64,000 nucleotides of DNA from Salinibacterium sp. NK8237 (GTDB lineage: Bacteria; Actinomycetota; Actinomycetes; Actinomycetales; Microbacteriaceae): the NCBI RefSeq assembly GCF_015864955.1, contig NZ_JADYWE010000002.1, positions 190,326 to 254,325 of the forward strand. The letters are read 5' to 3'. The notes beneath the pieces were generated by a model. It was not told the origin of the DNA. It made no database searches and saw nothing but the letters and a program-made list of their open reading frames with translations. Each line of letters starts with the position of its first letter. Position 1 is the first letter of the stretch. The position numbers and the translations under genes are program-made. Shown here one piece after another: positions 45,813 through 54,976 of this stretch.

Positions 45813-46675
45813 ACGACGCCTCCGATCTGCTCGCGCTTAGCGAGTCGTGCGGTGAGCCAATCGGTGAGCCTGATCATCGGCCAACTCATGACAACGAAGA
45901 GCAGGGCTGCAATCACGTAGGGCGTGAAGTTGTAGCTCTGGGCGACTTGAATTTGGGCGGCACGAACGGCATCTACGGCACCCAAAATCGAGATGAGTCC
46001 CACGTCTTTTTGCATCGAGACGAAGTCATTCATGAGAGCGGGAACAACCTTGCGCACACCTTGAGGGATCACCACGATCCGCAAAGTTTTGGCATGGGTG
46101 AGTCCGAGCGAACGCGCCGCCATGCGCTGCGACGGATGCACGGCTTCCATGCCAGCGCGCAGCACCTCGGCGACGTACGCCGAATAGGTGAGGATGAGGG
46201 CGATTGTTCCCCAAAACATGGCGGGCATGCGCGGGAAAATGTCGAGCGCCGGGAGTCCGAAACCGACCAGATAGAGAACGATGAGTAGCGGCATCCCGCG
46301 AAAGAGGTCGGTATAGATCGTTGCCGCTGCGCGGAGCGGGAAGAAGACAGGTCCGCGCAACGACCGCGTCACAGCAAGCAGCGTGCCGAAAATAGCGACG
46401 CCGATTGCTGAGATAAACAGAACCTGGATGTTGAGCCAGAGCCCCACGAGGATCGAGGGCACGCTTTCGATGCCCACCTCGACATTGAAGAACGACGTTT
46501 TGACGCTCTCCCAGCCGGGGGTGTTCACTATGAGCAAACCAACGATCACCGCGAAAGCAATGGTGCTCACAACGCCGATGAGTACCGAACGACCCGTTGC
46601 GCGCCGACGCGCGCTCCGACGGGACAACTCAAGATCACTGAGCTGCCACGACGGCGAGCTCGTTTCAGTACCCAT
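45809..46675 (-). CDS. Polar amino-acid ABC transporter permease
   Basis: A 288-residue HEQRo-type permease. A 28-residue Arg-rich cytoplasmic N-terminus precedes about five helices. LRAGMEAVHPSQRMAARSLGLTHAKTL is the EAA loop that docks the ATPase, and LFRGMPLLIVLYLVGF is the conserved family segment. The gene lies 10 bases after the binding-protein stop and overlaps the ATPase start. It is unusual in being a single permease, so a homodimer is expected. Confidence 0.94.
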   Translation of the reverse strand: MGTETSSPSWQLSDLELSRRSARRRATGRSVLIGVVSTIAFAVIVGLLIVNTPGWESVKTSFFNVEVGIESVPSILVGLWLNIQVLFISAIGVAIFGTLLAVTRSLRGPVFFPLRAAATIYTDLFRGMPLLIVLYLVGFGLPALDIFPRMPAMFWGTIALILTYSAYVAEVLRAGMEAVHPSQRMAARSLGLTHAKTLRIVVIPQGVRKVVPALMNDFVSMQKDVGLISILGAVDAVRAAQIQVAQSYNFTPYVIAALLFVVMSWPMIRLTDWLTARLAKREQIGGVV

Positions 46676-46685
46676 CGACGTGTGC

Positions 46686-47534
46686 TTACTTCAAGACTGG
46701 AACGTCGACAGCGGCGCTGAGCCACTCGTCTTGGATGGCCTGAAGGGTGCCGTCAGCAGCGAGCGCGTCGAGCGCCTCGCTCACGGGAGAGGTCAGTTCG
46801 GAATCCTTGGGAAGAACGAAGGCGAACTCGTCGCCGCCGGCGGAGGACTCGAACTGGCCGAGGATGACGCCGCCATCGATTTCAACGTTGGCGAGGTAGA
46901 ACGCGCTCGGGAGGTCGATCACGAAGGCGTCGATCTGACCGCTGGTCAGCGCGAGAACGCCGTCTTCGTTGGAGTTGAAGACCGAGAGGTCGTCCCCGAG
47001 CGCTTCAGCGGCGATCGTGTAGCTGGTGCTGCCGCTGGCGACACCGACGATGACGTCCTTGAGGTCAGCGAGCGACGTGGCGTCTGCTGCAGCCGAGCTC
47101 TCGGTGGCGATGATCGCCTGAGTGGTCGTGTAGTACGGGCTGGAGAAGTCCACAGCCTGCTTGCGGTCTTCGGTCACCGAGAACTGCTGCAGGTTGAGGT
47201 CCCAGTCCTTGGGGCCAGGCGCGATGGCGCTGTCGAAGCTTGAGCGAACCCACACTACGTCGTCGGCCGTGTAGCCGAGTTCGTCGGCCAGAGCGTAGGC
47301 CACGGCAGCTTCGAAGCCCTCACCGTTGGAGGGGTCGTTGTCGACCATCCAAGGCTCGTAGGCTGGCTCACCCGTCGCGATGGTGAGCTTGCCTGCCGTG
47401 ATGGTGGGCAGCGAACCGTCGTCGACGGTGGCGCTGGTGTCAGCGGTGGTGTCTGCGGTGCAGGCGGTCAAAGCCAAAACAGCTGCTGCTGCGGTGGCGA
47501 TGAGGGCCCGGCGAAAATGCCGTGATGAGGTCAT
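46686..47534 (-). CDS. Amino-acid ABC transporter substrate-binding lipoprotein
   Basis: A 282-residue family 3 solute-binding protein. The signal peptide ends LALTACTAD, giving a lipidated Cys. The start is the ATG at 47534 with a ctggag ribosome site; an open frame extends further upstream but does not make a signal peptide. TIATGEPAYEPWM, EGFEAAVAYALADELG, WDLNLQQFSVTEDRKQAVDFSSPYY are typical of polar amino-acid binders. It heads the importer operon. Confidence 0.93.
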   Translation of the reverse strand: MTSSRHFRRALIATAAAAVLALTACTADTTADTSATVDDGSLPTITAGKLTIATGEPAYEPWMVDNDPSNGEGFEAAVAYALADELGYTADDVVWVRSSFDSAIAPGPKDWDLNLQQFSVTEDRKQAVDFSSPYYTTTQAIIATESSAAADATSLADLKDVIVGVASGSTSYTIAAEALGDDLSVFNSNEDGVLALTSGQIDAFVIDLPSAFYLANVEIDGGVILGQFESSAGGDEFAFVLPKDSELTSPVSEALDALAADGTLQAIQDEWLSAAVDVPVLK

Positions 47535-47614
47535 GGAAATCTCCAGTTGCTGTGCGTGAGGTGGTTGAACAAACGTCACCCGAGAGGTGCTGAACTCGGG
47601 CGGAGAAACGGGTT

Positions 47615-47647
47615 GCAGACTTGCTAGTTTACAAGTCGCCAGTCTGC
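47615..47647. repeat. Nested inverted repeats at the cupin-gene stop
   Basis: gcagact (47615-47621) pairs with agtctgc (47641-47647), and inside it gacttg pairs with caagtc. The right part overlaps the last codons of the minus-strand cupin gene. It could be a terminator for that gene or an operator of the amino-acid importer downstream. Confidence 0.45.
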
Positions 47648-48094
47648 GAAGTCGAAACCGGGCGACACAAAGCAACTCACAAGAACTTCGGTGTCAGCGG
47701 TGAGGCGACCGGCTTGCCACACTCCCGCCGGAACAACGACTTGAGCGACGTGTCCGTTGGCGAGATCCGGGCCCAAGACGAAGCACTGAGCGTTCTCTTC
47801 GTCGGGAAGGTCACCACTGCCGCCAAGCGAGAGCTCGAGCGTTCCGGGGCCATGCCACATCCAAATTTCATCGTTGGCCACAACGTGCCAATCACTATGT
47901 TCGCCGGGAATCAGCAAGTAGTGGATGCACGTGGCCGAGGGCCGTGCGCCGTTGGGGGTCTCCACGGGACTGGTGCCGGCCCACGTGCGGCGGAACCAGC
48001 CGCCCTCGGGATGCGATTCGAGGTCAAGTAGCTGAGCGGTTACTGGCCGAGTGTCGGTGCCGTCGCCAACAGCGGGATCGGTGGAATCAGTCAT
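47624..48094 (-). CDS. Cupin_5/DUF985 family protein
   Basis: A 156-residue single-domain cupin. Characteristic segments are HPEGGWFRRTW, SATCIHYLLIPGEHSDWHVVANDEIW and WQAGRL, matching the DUF985 family (double-stranded beta-helix, function largely unknown; sugar-epimerase-like fold). It is translationally coupled: its ATG lies inside the last codons of the deaminase gene (8-base overlap). A role in the same pathway as the two genes upstream is suggested by that coupling only. Confidence 0.85.
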   Translation of the reverse strand: MTDSTDPAVGDGTDTRPVTAQLLDLESHPEGGWFRRTWAGTSPVETPNGARPSATCIHYLLIPGEHSDWHVVANDEIWMWHGPGTLELSLGGSGDLPDEENAQCFVLGPDLANGHVAQVVVPAGVWQAGRLTADTEVLVSCFVSPGFDFADWRLVN

Positions 48095-49445
48095 GAGCGG
48101 TCACTCCGGTCTGGGTCGTGAAGGTAGTGCTAGCAAAACGCACGCGCCCCGAGACGAGCGTGGCAGCGGCACGGCCGGTACCCGACTCTACGAAGGCGGC
48201 GATGGTGTCTTCGATTCCCGTGACCGGGAACTCGAAGAAGGCGAGGTCGGCGAGCGCCCCGACAGCGAGATGGCCGGTGCGGTCGGGGCCGACGTCGATG
48301 CCCATGGCGTGAGCGCCGCCGAGGGTGGCTGCCCGCAGCAGGCGCTCAGGCAGATCACGCATCGTGTGCCCTTGAGAGTGGGCGATGCGCGAAAGCTCGG
48401 CGACATCCGCCATCAGGTCTAGCGAGGGGCTCGACGAGAGAGAGTCAGTGCCGATAGCGAGCGCATTGCCCTCGGCCAGGTATGCGGCCACGGGAGGCTC
48501 GTCTAGGCCAATTACGGCATTCGAGCGCGGGCACAGTGCAACACTCGTGCCGCGAGCCCGCAGCAGGGCACGGTCACGCGCAGTCATGTAGATGCCGTGC
48601 GCAATGTGGCAGTCCGGCCCGAGCACGCCAAGTTGGTCAACGTACTCTGTGGCACCGGTGCCGAAGCCCGCGGCCCGCAGCTCGCGAAAACTACCTAACT
48701 CGCGACCGTGCCACGGGTCGCCCTGCTCGTGATGAAACTCACGTTCGAAGGCCGCTTCACCGAGGTGAAGGTGCAGTCGGCTTCCGCGCTCGCGAACGAT
48801 GTCGGGGATTTCGAGCAGCGGCACGACCTCGAGCGAATACGGCGCGTGCGGGGAGAGCCCGGTCCCAGGAGGCGAGGGCAGAGCATCCAGTGCCGCTTCG
48901 ACCTGCTGACGGCCCGTGCGAGCCCAGTCGTCATTGGTCCAGCTCATTACTTCCCAATACGTGATGCCGTGTAGCCCAGCATCATGCAGCGCAGCGGATG
49001 CCTCACCATCCGTCACAATGTCTGCGACGGCGGTGGTGCCCGCTTCGATCATGAGCTGTGCGCCCGCCGCGGCATCCGCAGCCCAGTCATGGGGCTGGTC
49101 ATACACGGGATTGAACGCGGTGGACCAGTCGTCGAAGCCCGCGTACTGCCCACGACCCACTTCGGCCATGCCGGTGTATTGCAGGTGCGAATGGGCGTTG
49201 ACAAGTCCGGGCATGAGAACGCCGGGCCAGTGAATTTCGCGAGCACCAATGCCGCGATCAGCCAGAGAACGGCGAACCCATTCGCGCTCGCCGACGTGCA
49301 GAATGCGACCATCGCGCACTGCAATGGCGCCGTTGAGCAGCGGGGGAGCGGTGATCGGGATCACGAGGTCGGCGGTGTACAGCACCACTTCGTGGCCGGC
49401 ATCCGCGGTGGTTCGGGTGGATGCCGCGGGATGGAGGTTACTCAT
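48087..49445 (-). CDS. TRZ/ATZ-type amidohydrolase (probable nucleoside/SAH deaminase)
   Basis: A 452-residue metal-dependent amidohydrolase of the chlorohydrolase/SAH-MTA deaminase group. Metal ligands: NAHSHLQ (His85, His87), HLHLGEA (His225 or His227, Glu230), AHGIY (His283) and GTDS (Asp334). The N- and C-terminal composite beta-sandwich is present (VLMPGLVNAH, GALADLAFFEF). Relatives deaminate S-adenosylhomocysteine, methylthioadenosine, guanine or triazines. The ATG overlaps the stop of an adenosylhomocysteinase-like gene by four bases, which argues for an adenosine-type substrate. The exact substrate is inference. Confidence 0.85.
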   Translation of the reverse strand: MSNLHPAASTRTTADAGHEVVLYTADLVIPITAPPLLNGAIAVRDGRILHVGEREWVRRSLADRGIGAREIHWPGVLMPGLVNAHSHLQYTGMAEVGRGQYAGFDDWSTAFNPVYDQPHDWAADAAAGAQLMIEAGTTAVADIVTDGEASAALHDAGLHGITYWEVMSWTNDDWARTGRQQVEAALDALPSPPGTGLSPHAPYSLEVVPLLEIPDIVRERGSRLHLHLGEAAFEREFHHEQGDPWHGRELGSFRELRAAGFGTGATEYVDQLGVLGPDCHIAHGIYMTARDRALLRARGTSVALCPRSNAVIGLDEPPVAAYLAEGNALAIGTDSLSSSPSLDLMADVAELSRIAHSQGHTMRDLPERLLRAATLGGAHAMGIDVGPDRTGHLAVGALADLAFFEFPVTGIEDTIAAFVESGTGRAAATLVSGRVRFASTTFTTQTGVTAHD

Positions 49446-50980
49446 CGGGTTTCCTGATTCGGTGAAGAGGTGAGGTAGCGGCGGGAGCGCCAGTCGTGAG
49501 CGGCGGCCACTTGCGCATCGGCGGGAGTATCGATGTGTTCGCCGCGGGCGGCGAGTGCAGCGCGGGCGACGGTGTCGTCAATGCTGGCAGGCAGCACGTG
49601 CACACCGATACCCGGTCGTGTGACGACAAGTTCTTCGACGGCGGCGAGCTGAACGGCGAACGAGAGATCCATGATCTCGATCGGGTTGCCTTCTGCCGCG
49701 GTGATGTTGATGCAGCCACCGCGGTCGAGCACGAGAGTGCCGGCCGGGTCGGCACGATCTACATGGTCAGCCAGAGCAGTGAGCTGTTCGGCAGGAGGGC
49801 CCGAGAGCAAGCCGTCGAGATCGAGTTCTCCGGGGACACCACCGGCGACAGCAACCGCCCGTGCGGTGCGTGCGAGTTCTGCGCCAATCGTGTGAGCAAC
49901 GCCCGTGCTCGATACGAGGAGTGCACCAGCGCCGAGGGCTGAAGCCTCACCAATCTCGTAGCCATCATGAGCCGCGCGAAGAGCTAACACGGGGTCGACC
50001 TCGGCCACGCGAACCTCGGCGCCGAGTGCCGCTAGATGTGCTGCCACTCCCTCGCCAACGGGACCGTAACCGATTACGAGAGCTGGCTGATCACGCACCG
50101 ACACGCCAACCCGGTCGAGAGCATCCGCGATGGCAAAGACACACGATTGGCCTGTGCCATAGCGGTTATCGAAACGCGTTTTCATCTGAGCGTCATTGAC
50201 CGCGAACACCGCCGTGTCGAGGATGCCCTGAGCGCTCATCTGACGAAGCGGCGTCAAGCCACTCGTCGTCTCCTCGTTGGCGCCGATCCACTGCTTCACG
50301 AGATGCGGAGCATCTTCATGAGCGAGGCGGATGAGGTGCGAACCATCGTCGAGAAGGATGTCGAAACCGCGTTCGAGGAACGCCAGCGCAGCGGCGCGCT
50401 CGGCCTGGCCGCTCAGCATCTCGGAGCCGTCCACAGCGATACCGCGCGCCCGTAGTGCTTCCGCAACGGAAGCATCGATTTCATCCGGGTGCGCGTACAC
50501 CGCGACGTCGGCACCCGCGGCCGCCAGCAGCAGCGCTAACTGGGCAGTCTTAGGCTCAAGTACCATCGCAATGCCAATGCGCAAGCCCTTCACCGAACCG
50601 CGCTCGCCGAGGCCCTTCGCCACCATGCGCGAAACGGGCATGTGTTCGCCCGCGAAGTCGATGCGTCCGTCGGCGTCTCCGCGCGACGGCAGGGGAGCGC
50701 CACCCAGAAGGAACGTGGCGGTGATCTCTGAATCGGGGCCAGCGGCACCCAACTGGATGTCGAGGAGATGAGCGGTGGCGGTGGCATCGCGGCGACTAGC
50801 GGTGACAACGTGAGCACCAAGCGCGCGGAGCATTCGCGCCAGTTCGCGAGACGTGGCGATGAGCTGAGCAGTTTCGGGCTGAGCTGCGCTGATGCGCACG
50901 CTGCGGCCGGCGACCAAAAGGTTGGTGTCGCGGGCGAAGCGGCGAATGATTCGTTCGGCTATAAGTGTTACGTCGGCCAC
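49442..50980 (-). CDS. Divergent S-adenosylhomocysteine hydrolase-like protein
   Basis: A 512-residue member of the adenosylhomocysteinase family, far from the canonical enzyme. The NAD-binding part is clear (VIGYGPVGEGVAAHLAALGAEVRVAEVDP) and GANEETTSG plus FAVNDAQMKTRFDNRYG keep the catalytic Glu, Lys, Asp and Asn (about residues 235, 267, 271, 272). But the substrate-domain motif LHMTVETA of the normal enzyme reads about MVLEPKTA here, losing the His and the adenine-contacting Glu, and the C-terminal Lys-x-x-x-Tyr-Arg-Tyr tail is missing. It carries an extra 80-residue N-terminal part. It overlaps the deaminase gene (ATGA). It may hydrolyse a modified SAH such as S-inosylhomocysteine; that is inference. 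Confidence 0.75.
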   Translation of the reverse strand: MADVTLIAERIIRRFARDTNLLVAGRSVRISAAQPETAQLIATSRELARMLRALGAHVVTASRRDATATAHLLDIQLGAAGPDSEITATFLLGGAPLPSRGDADGRIDFAGEHMPVSRMVAKGLGERGSVKGLRIGIAMVLEPKTAQLALLLAAAGADVAVYAHPDEIDASVAEALRARGIAVDGSEMLSGQAERAAALAFLERGFDILLDDGSHLIRLAHEDAPHLVKQWIGANEETTSGLTPLRQMSAQGILDTAVFAVNDAQMKTRFDNRYGTGQSCVFAIADALDRVGVSVRDQPALVIGYGPVGEGVAAHLAALGAEVRVAEVDPVLALRAAHDGYEIGEASALGAGALLVSSTGVAHTIGAELARTARAVAVAGGVPGELDLDGLLSGPPAEQLTALADHVDRADPAGTLVLDRGGCINITAAEGNPIEIMDLSFAVQLAAVEELVVTRPGIGVHVLPASIDDTVARAALAARGEHIDTPADAQVAAAHDWRSRRYLTSSPNQETR

Positions 50981-51143
50981 TTGTCAAGAGTAGGGCACCG
51001 CTCGGGGGTCAATCGAACGCTGCCGGAGCGCTGCGGCGCCACCCGGCCGTGCACAGTGACCAAACACAAATCGCCCTCCCGAAGGAGAGCGATTAGTGAA
51101 CCGTCTGAGACTCGCATTTCTGCGGCTCAGAGCCAGTGGTTTG

Positions 51144-51217
<74 letters not shown>

Positions 51218-51245
51218 ATCATCGGTCACTTGCATGACCAACAGA

Positions 51246-52211
51246 TCAAGAATAGCCGATATCTCCGGCAGTGAGAGTCACTACGACCGCTTCTGGCTTG
51301 CACGCGAAGCGCACGGGCGCATAAATCGATGTTCCAAGGCCTGCGCTGACGTTCAAGAAGGCCGCTCGACGCAAGTGATGCCAGATGCTGAGACCGCTCG
51401 CTTGTTCACGAGGGATGTCGCAGTTAGTGACGAGTGCAGGCACGCCAGGAACCCGAACCTGACCTCCGTGGGTATGCCCAGCAAAGATCGCGTCGGCACC
51501 GTTAGTGACGAGGGCATCAAGCACGCGACGGTAGGGCGCGTGAGTGACACCGAGCGCCACCGTTTCAGGCCCGTGCGGGTCATCCGCCCACCCCACATTT
51601 TCGCGCATCTCTTCGACATTGGCTGGCAGCCGATCGAGACGTTCCCAGCCCCGGTGCGCATCTGCGGTGCCAAAAAGTTCTAGGCGCGATCCGCGCAGCT
51701 CGAGAGCGCGCGCGTGATTGTTCAGTGAGAGCCAGCCGAGCCGATCCTCGAAATACGCATTCAGCGCATCCGTATCGAGGTGTTCAACCGGGCGATGACC
51801 TGATGACGGGCCGGTGAAATAGGTCAACGGATTCTTGAACTGGGGACCGTAGTAGTCGTTCGAGCCATGCACAAAGACACCGGGGACGCCTTCGAATGGT
51901 TCGAAGGCACGTTTGATTCCCGTGATGCCGTCGCGGTGCCCCAGATTGTCGCCGGTGTTGATGACAAGGTCGGGCTCATAGAGGGCTAGCTCGCGAACCC
52001 AGTCTTGCTTGCGGGTCTGCCACGGAGCCATGTGCAGATCCGAAATGTGCAACACGGTGATATCACGAGCACTCGGATCGAGGATGGGAAGGGTTTCGTG
52101 TCGAACGGTGAACGCATTGCGTTCCACCAACGAGCCCCAAGCGAATGCGGCGACCCCTGCCGCAGCTACCGCACCGAGTGCGGCAGCTGCGGTGGAATGT
52201 CGCTTACTCAT
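51246..52211 (-). CDS. Membrane-tethered calcineurin-like metallophosphoesterase
   Basis: A 321-residue phosphoesterase. A short N-terminal hydrophobic helix (AAAALGAVAAAGVAAFAWG) should anchor or export it. Metal-binding motifs follow: VLHISDLHM (D-x-H), VINTGDNLGH (GD), HGSNDYY (GND-like, here GSND) and GHTHGGQ. This YkuE/LpxH-like group acts on phosphodiesters, often membrane-linked. The start is the ATG at 52211, overlapping the stop of the PBP gene (ATGA), so it is translationally coupled to peptidoglycan synthesis. The replacement of Gly by Ser in the GN(H/D) motif (GSND) is a minor variation. Confidence 0.9.
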   Translation of the reverse strand: MSKRHSTAAAALGAVAAAGVAAFAWGSLVERNAFTVRHETLPILDPSARDITVLHISDLHMAPWQTRKQDWVRELALYEPDLVINTGDNLGHRDGITGIKRAFEPFEGVPGVFVHGSNDYYGPQFKNPLTYFTGPSSGHRPVEHLDTDALNAYFEDRLGWLSLNNHARALELRGSRLELFGTADAHRGWERLDRLPANVEEMRENVGWADDPHGPETVALGVTHAPYRRVLDALVTNGADAIFAGHTHGGQVRVPGVPALVTNCDIPREQASGLSIWHHLRRAAFLNVSAGLGTSIYAPVRFACKPEAVVVTLTAGDIGYS

Positions 52212-54760
52212 GGGCAAGGGCTGTCTTGCGCCACAGTGAGCGTCACAGTAGTGCTTGTCTTCTCGAGCGATCCAGCAGACGGACTAGAGGCCGTAACCAT
52301 TCCGACACTCGGGTCGCCCGGATCGACTTCCTCACACGACTGATTCACATTCGAGAATCCTGAGCTGCTGAGGATGCCTTGGGCGGTCCCGAAGTCGTTT
52401 GACTTGCCGTCTCCTACCGCATCCGGGATCTCCACCTTGTTGCCCTTGCTGGTGTAGACCGTGACGGTCGCACCCGCTGCAGACTGGGTTCCGGCAACGG
52501 GGTTGGTTTTGACGACCTGACCCTCGGGCAATTCGGAGTCAACCTCCCCGCCATCGTTGAACTCGAAACCGAGGCTTTCGAGCACTGATTTCGCCTGCTC
52601 AAGAGTCTGCAGGGAGAGGTCTGGCACCTCTGTGCCAGAACCGGTAAGTAGGCTCGAATCTGGCTCAGGAAGCGCGCTACCGGGGTATCGGATATTCAGC
52701 GCAGTGTCTGTTGCTTTGGTGATGTAATGGCGCAATTTGTACCCATCGACACCTTCGTAGTAGAGCTGGCTGATGTTTTGGAACCCGGAGATGTTGCCCA
52801 CCCAGGTTGCTGTTCCGTAGCGCGTTGTTCCGCTGGCCATCCACGTGTGAACCGCGCCGTCAGTCGTTCCCGTCTTACCGAAGATCGGAATTCCGTCGTT
52901 CGGGTCTGAATAGGCAGCGTTACCGCGGTTCAGGACTTCAGTAAGAACGAATGCTGTTGTCGCTGCGACCGAAGCTGAGATGGCTTGACGGCAGTTTGAT
53001 TCTTGGCCGCCGAGGTCTTTATTGCTGGCGTCTACGGCCTTGTCGATGATGATGGGTTCGCACCACAGGCCCTCAGCGCCGATTGCGGCGTAGGCAGATG
53101 CCATGCTGAGCGGCGTTACATCGTTGGTACCGATGATTGATGAGGGGTAGCTTTCCAACTCTTCACCGTCGGCGCGCTCAACGCCGAGGTCAGTCGCAAC
53201 GTTCATGATGTTGCACTGATCAAGTTGGCTTGCCATCGAGAAGAAGATTCCGTTGATGGACTCTGCGGTGCCTTCGGCAACCGTATAGATACCTGATTCC
53301 CCAGCGTTGTTCTTGAAGTTGACTGGTTCAGACGATGACCCGTAACAGGAGTTGTAGAACTGCGATCCCTGCATGGTGCGGGCTGTACCTTCAAGGCGGT
53401 CGTAGATGCCATTGCCTTGGATAAGCCACTCGATGAGCGTGAACACCTTGTACGTCGATCCGGGTTGGAACCCGCTAGAGCCGCCGTAGTCGTAACTCGT
53501 GTTGTAGTTCACAGCGGTGCTTTCAGCTCCACCACCATCGGCCGTGTCGTTGAAGAGCTTGTTTTCGGCCATCACCAGCACCCGGCCAGTGCCGCTCTCC
53601 ACGGTGGAGGTTGCGCTTCCGAGCTGGAATGCGGTCTCATCGTTCGGCGCGTACTTCCAGGTGGCCTGCTGTGCGGGGATTTGAGCGTCGAGGTCTAGCG
53701 TCGTATAGAGGCTGTAGCCACCCTTCTTCCAGTTCTCATTGCGTTCTTCGACCGTGTCGCCGAGGAATTCGAAGTCAGGAACACTCTTGACGACGTAGTC
53801 GCAGAACCATTTGGCGTACTGGTAGGCCGAGGTGCAACCGTTGTTGGGGGCCGAGCGGTCTACAGACTCGTCGTCAACTTGAATCGCAAGAGCTTCGTCA
53901 TACTGTTCGCGATCAATCGAACCTACGTCGAGCATCGCGAAAAGAATCACGTCGCGGCGTTCTTGGTTCGCTGCGTAGTTCTCCGCGTCCGCGAGGTTTC
54001 GAACGCTGGGCTCCTGCACAATCGCGATGAGGCTCGCTGATTGCTCAAGGTTCAGGTCTTTCGCGTCCACGCTGTAATAGCGCTGAGCTGCGGCTTGGAT
54101 GCCGTAAGTCGCATTGCCGAAGTTCGCGATATTGAGATATGCGGTGAGGATCTCTTTTTTCGTATATCGCTTCTCAAGGCCAATCGCGAGCTTCATTTCT
54201 TTGAGCTTGCGGTCGAACGATTGGCTGGTCGCGGCGAGATACGCCGCCGAGCGCTCATCTTCGGATTCTAGAGACTCTGCTTCTGAAATATAGGTGTTCT
54301 TGACGAGTTGCATCGTCAGAGTGGATGCACCACTTTCGATTCCCGACGAAACGAAGTTGCCGACTGCGGCACGCATGAGCGAGGTGAGGTCAACACCGCC
54401 GTGGTCGAAGAATCGGCGGTCTTCACCGGCGACGACTGCGTCTACGACGTACGGGGAAATTTCGTCGTACGCGACCTCTTGACGGTTCTGATCGTAGATG
54501 GTGGCGATTTGGAGATAACCGTCGACGTTGCCGCCACCCGTGTACTGGGCGTAGATCGCATTGCGTTCAGGCTGTTGATCGATTTCGAGGTAATCGGGGA
54601 GGCCATCGAAGATACCGATGGTGCTTGTGGCTGTGATGCCGGTCACCGCGAGCGCGGGGGCAACCATGGCGGTGACGAGCACGCCAGAGAGGACGCTGAA
54701 GCCGATCAATCCGGCAATAGCCGAGACGATGCCGCGACGCGGAGTTTTTTGGGCAGACAT
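52208..54760 (-). CDS. Class A penicillin-binding protein with two PASTA domains
   Basis: An 850-residue bifunctional peptidoglycan synthase. One N-terminal membrane helix, then a GT51 glycosyltransferase with catalytic Glu113 in GEDRRFFDHGGVD and GASTLTMQLVKNTY. The transpeptidase has Ser435 in STYK, an SIN-type second motif (AESINGIFF) and Lys629 in FGKTGTTDG. Two PASTA domains (VPDLSLQTLEQAKSVLESLGF... and VEIPDAVGDGKSNDFGTAQ...) form the C-terminus and probably sense uncrosslinked wall. Actinobacterial PonA-like. It is followed by a coupled phosphoesterase and is divergent from the small protein/RidA/MurE operon. Confidence 0.94.
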   Translation of the reverse strand: MSAQKTPRRGIVSAIAGLIGFSVLSGVLVTAMVAPALAVTGITATSTIGIFDGLPDYLEIDQQPERNAIYAQYTGGGNVDGYLQIATIYDQNRQEVAYDEISPYVVDAVVAGEDRRFFDHGGVDLTSLMRAAVGNFVSSGIESGASTLTMQLVKNTYISEAESLESEDERSAAYLAATSQSFDRKLKEMKLAIGLEKRYTKKEILTAYLNIANFGNATYGIQAAAQRYYSVDAKDLNLEQSASLIAIVQEPSVRNLADAENYAANQERRDVILFAMLDVGSIDREQYDEALAIQVDDESVDRSAPNNGCTSAYQYAKWFCDYVVKSVPDFEFLGDTVEERNENWKKGGYSLYTTLDLDAQIPAQQATWKYAPNDETAFQLGSATSTVESGTGRVLVMAENKLFNDTADGGGAESTAVNYNTSYDYGGSSGFQPGSTYKVFTLIEWLIQGNGIYDRLEGTARTMQGSQFYNSCYGSSSEPVNFKNNAGESGIYTVAEGTAESINGIFFSMASQLDQCNIMNVATDLGVERADGEELESYPSSIIGTNDVTPLSMASAYAAIGAEGLWCEPIIIDKAVDASNKDLGGQESNCRQAISASVAATTAFVLTEVLNRGNAAYSDPNDGIPIFGKTGTTDGAVHTWMASGTTRYGTATWVGNISGFQNISQLYYEGVDGYKLRHYITKATDTALNIRYPGSALPEPDSSLLTGSGTEVPDLSLQTLEQAKSVLESLGFEFNDGGEVDSELPEGQVVKTNPVAGTQSAAGATVTVYTSKGNKVEIPDAVGDGKSNDFGTAQGILSSSGFSNVNQSCEEVDPGDPSVGMVTASSPSAGSLEKTSTTVTLTVAQDSPCP

Positions 54761-54814
54761 ATGATCAAGAGTAGGGGATCATTGATAACGCCATGCTGAA
54801 CGGGAGCCGCAAAT

Positions 54815-54976
54815 ATGCCTAAATGGGAGTACTTGACAACACCACTGATGGTGCACAATTCCACCGCGATTCTCAATAATTGGGGATCCGAGGGGTGGGA
54901 GCTTGTGCAGGTCGGTACCGGCCCTGAAGGGGGCCCGGTCGCTTATTTCAAACGCATCAAGGAAGAGAATAAGTAA
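54815..54976 (+). CDS. 53-residue DUF4177-like protein
   Basis: A short gene, ATG at 54815, product MPKWEYLTTPLMVHNS...FKRIKEENK. The pattern WEY...(N/G)xxGWELVQV...AYFKR is that of DUF4177-type small actinobacterial proteins of unknown function. Its stop TAA shares a base with the ATG of the RidA gene (TAATG), so translation is coupled. A gggagcc ribosome-like stretch lies about 8 bases upstream. It is the first gene of an operon divergent from the PBP gene. Confidence 0.75.
   Translation: MPKWEYLTTPLMVHNSTAILNNWGSEGWELVQVGTGPEGGPVAYFKRIKEENK

Noticed and set aside
47535..47623. A possible riboswitch upstream of the amino-acid importer on the minus strand
   Set aside because: There is a cccgag/ctcggg hairpin, but I see no match to the conserved core of SAM, glycine, lysine or glutamine classes.
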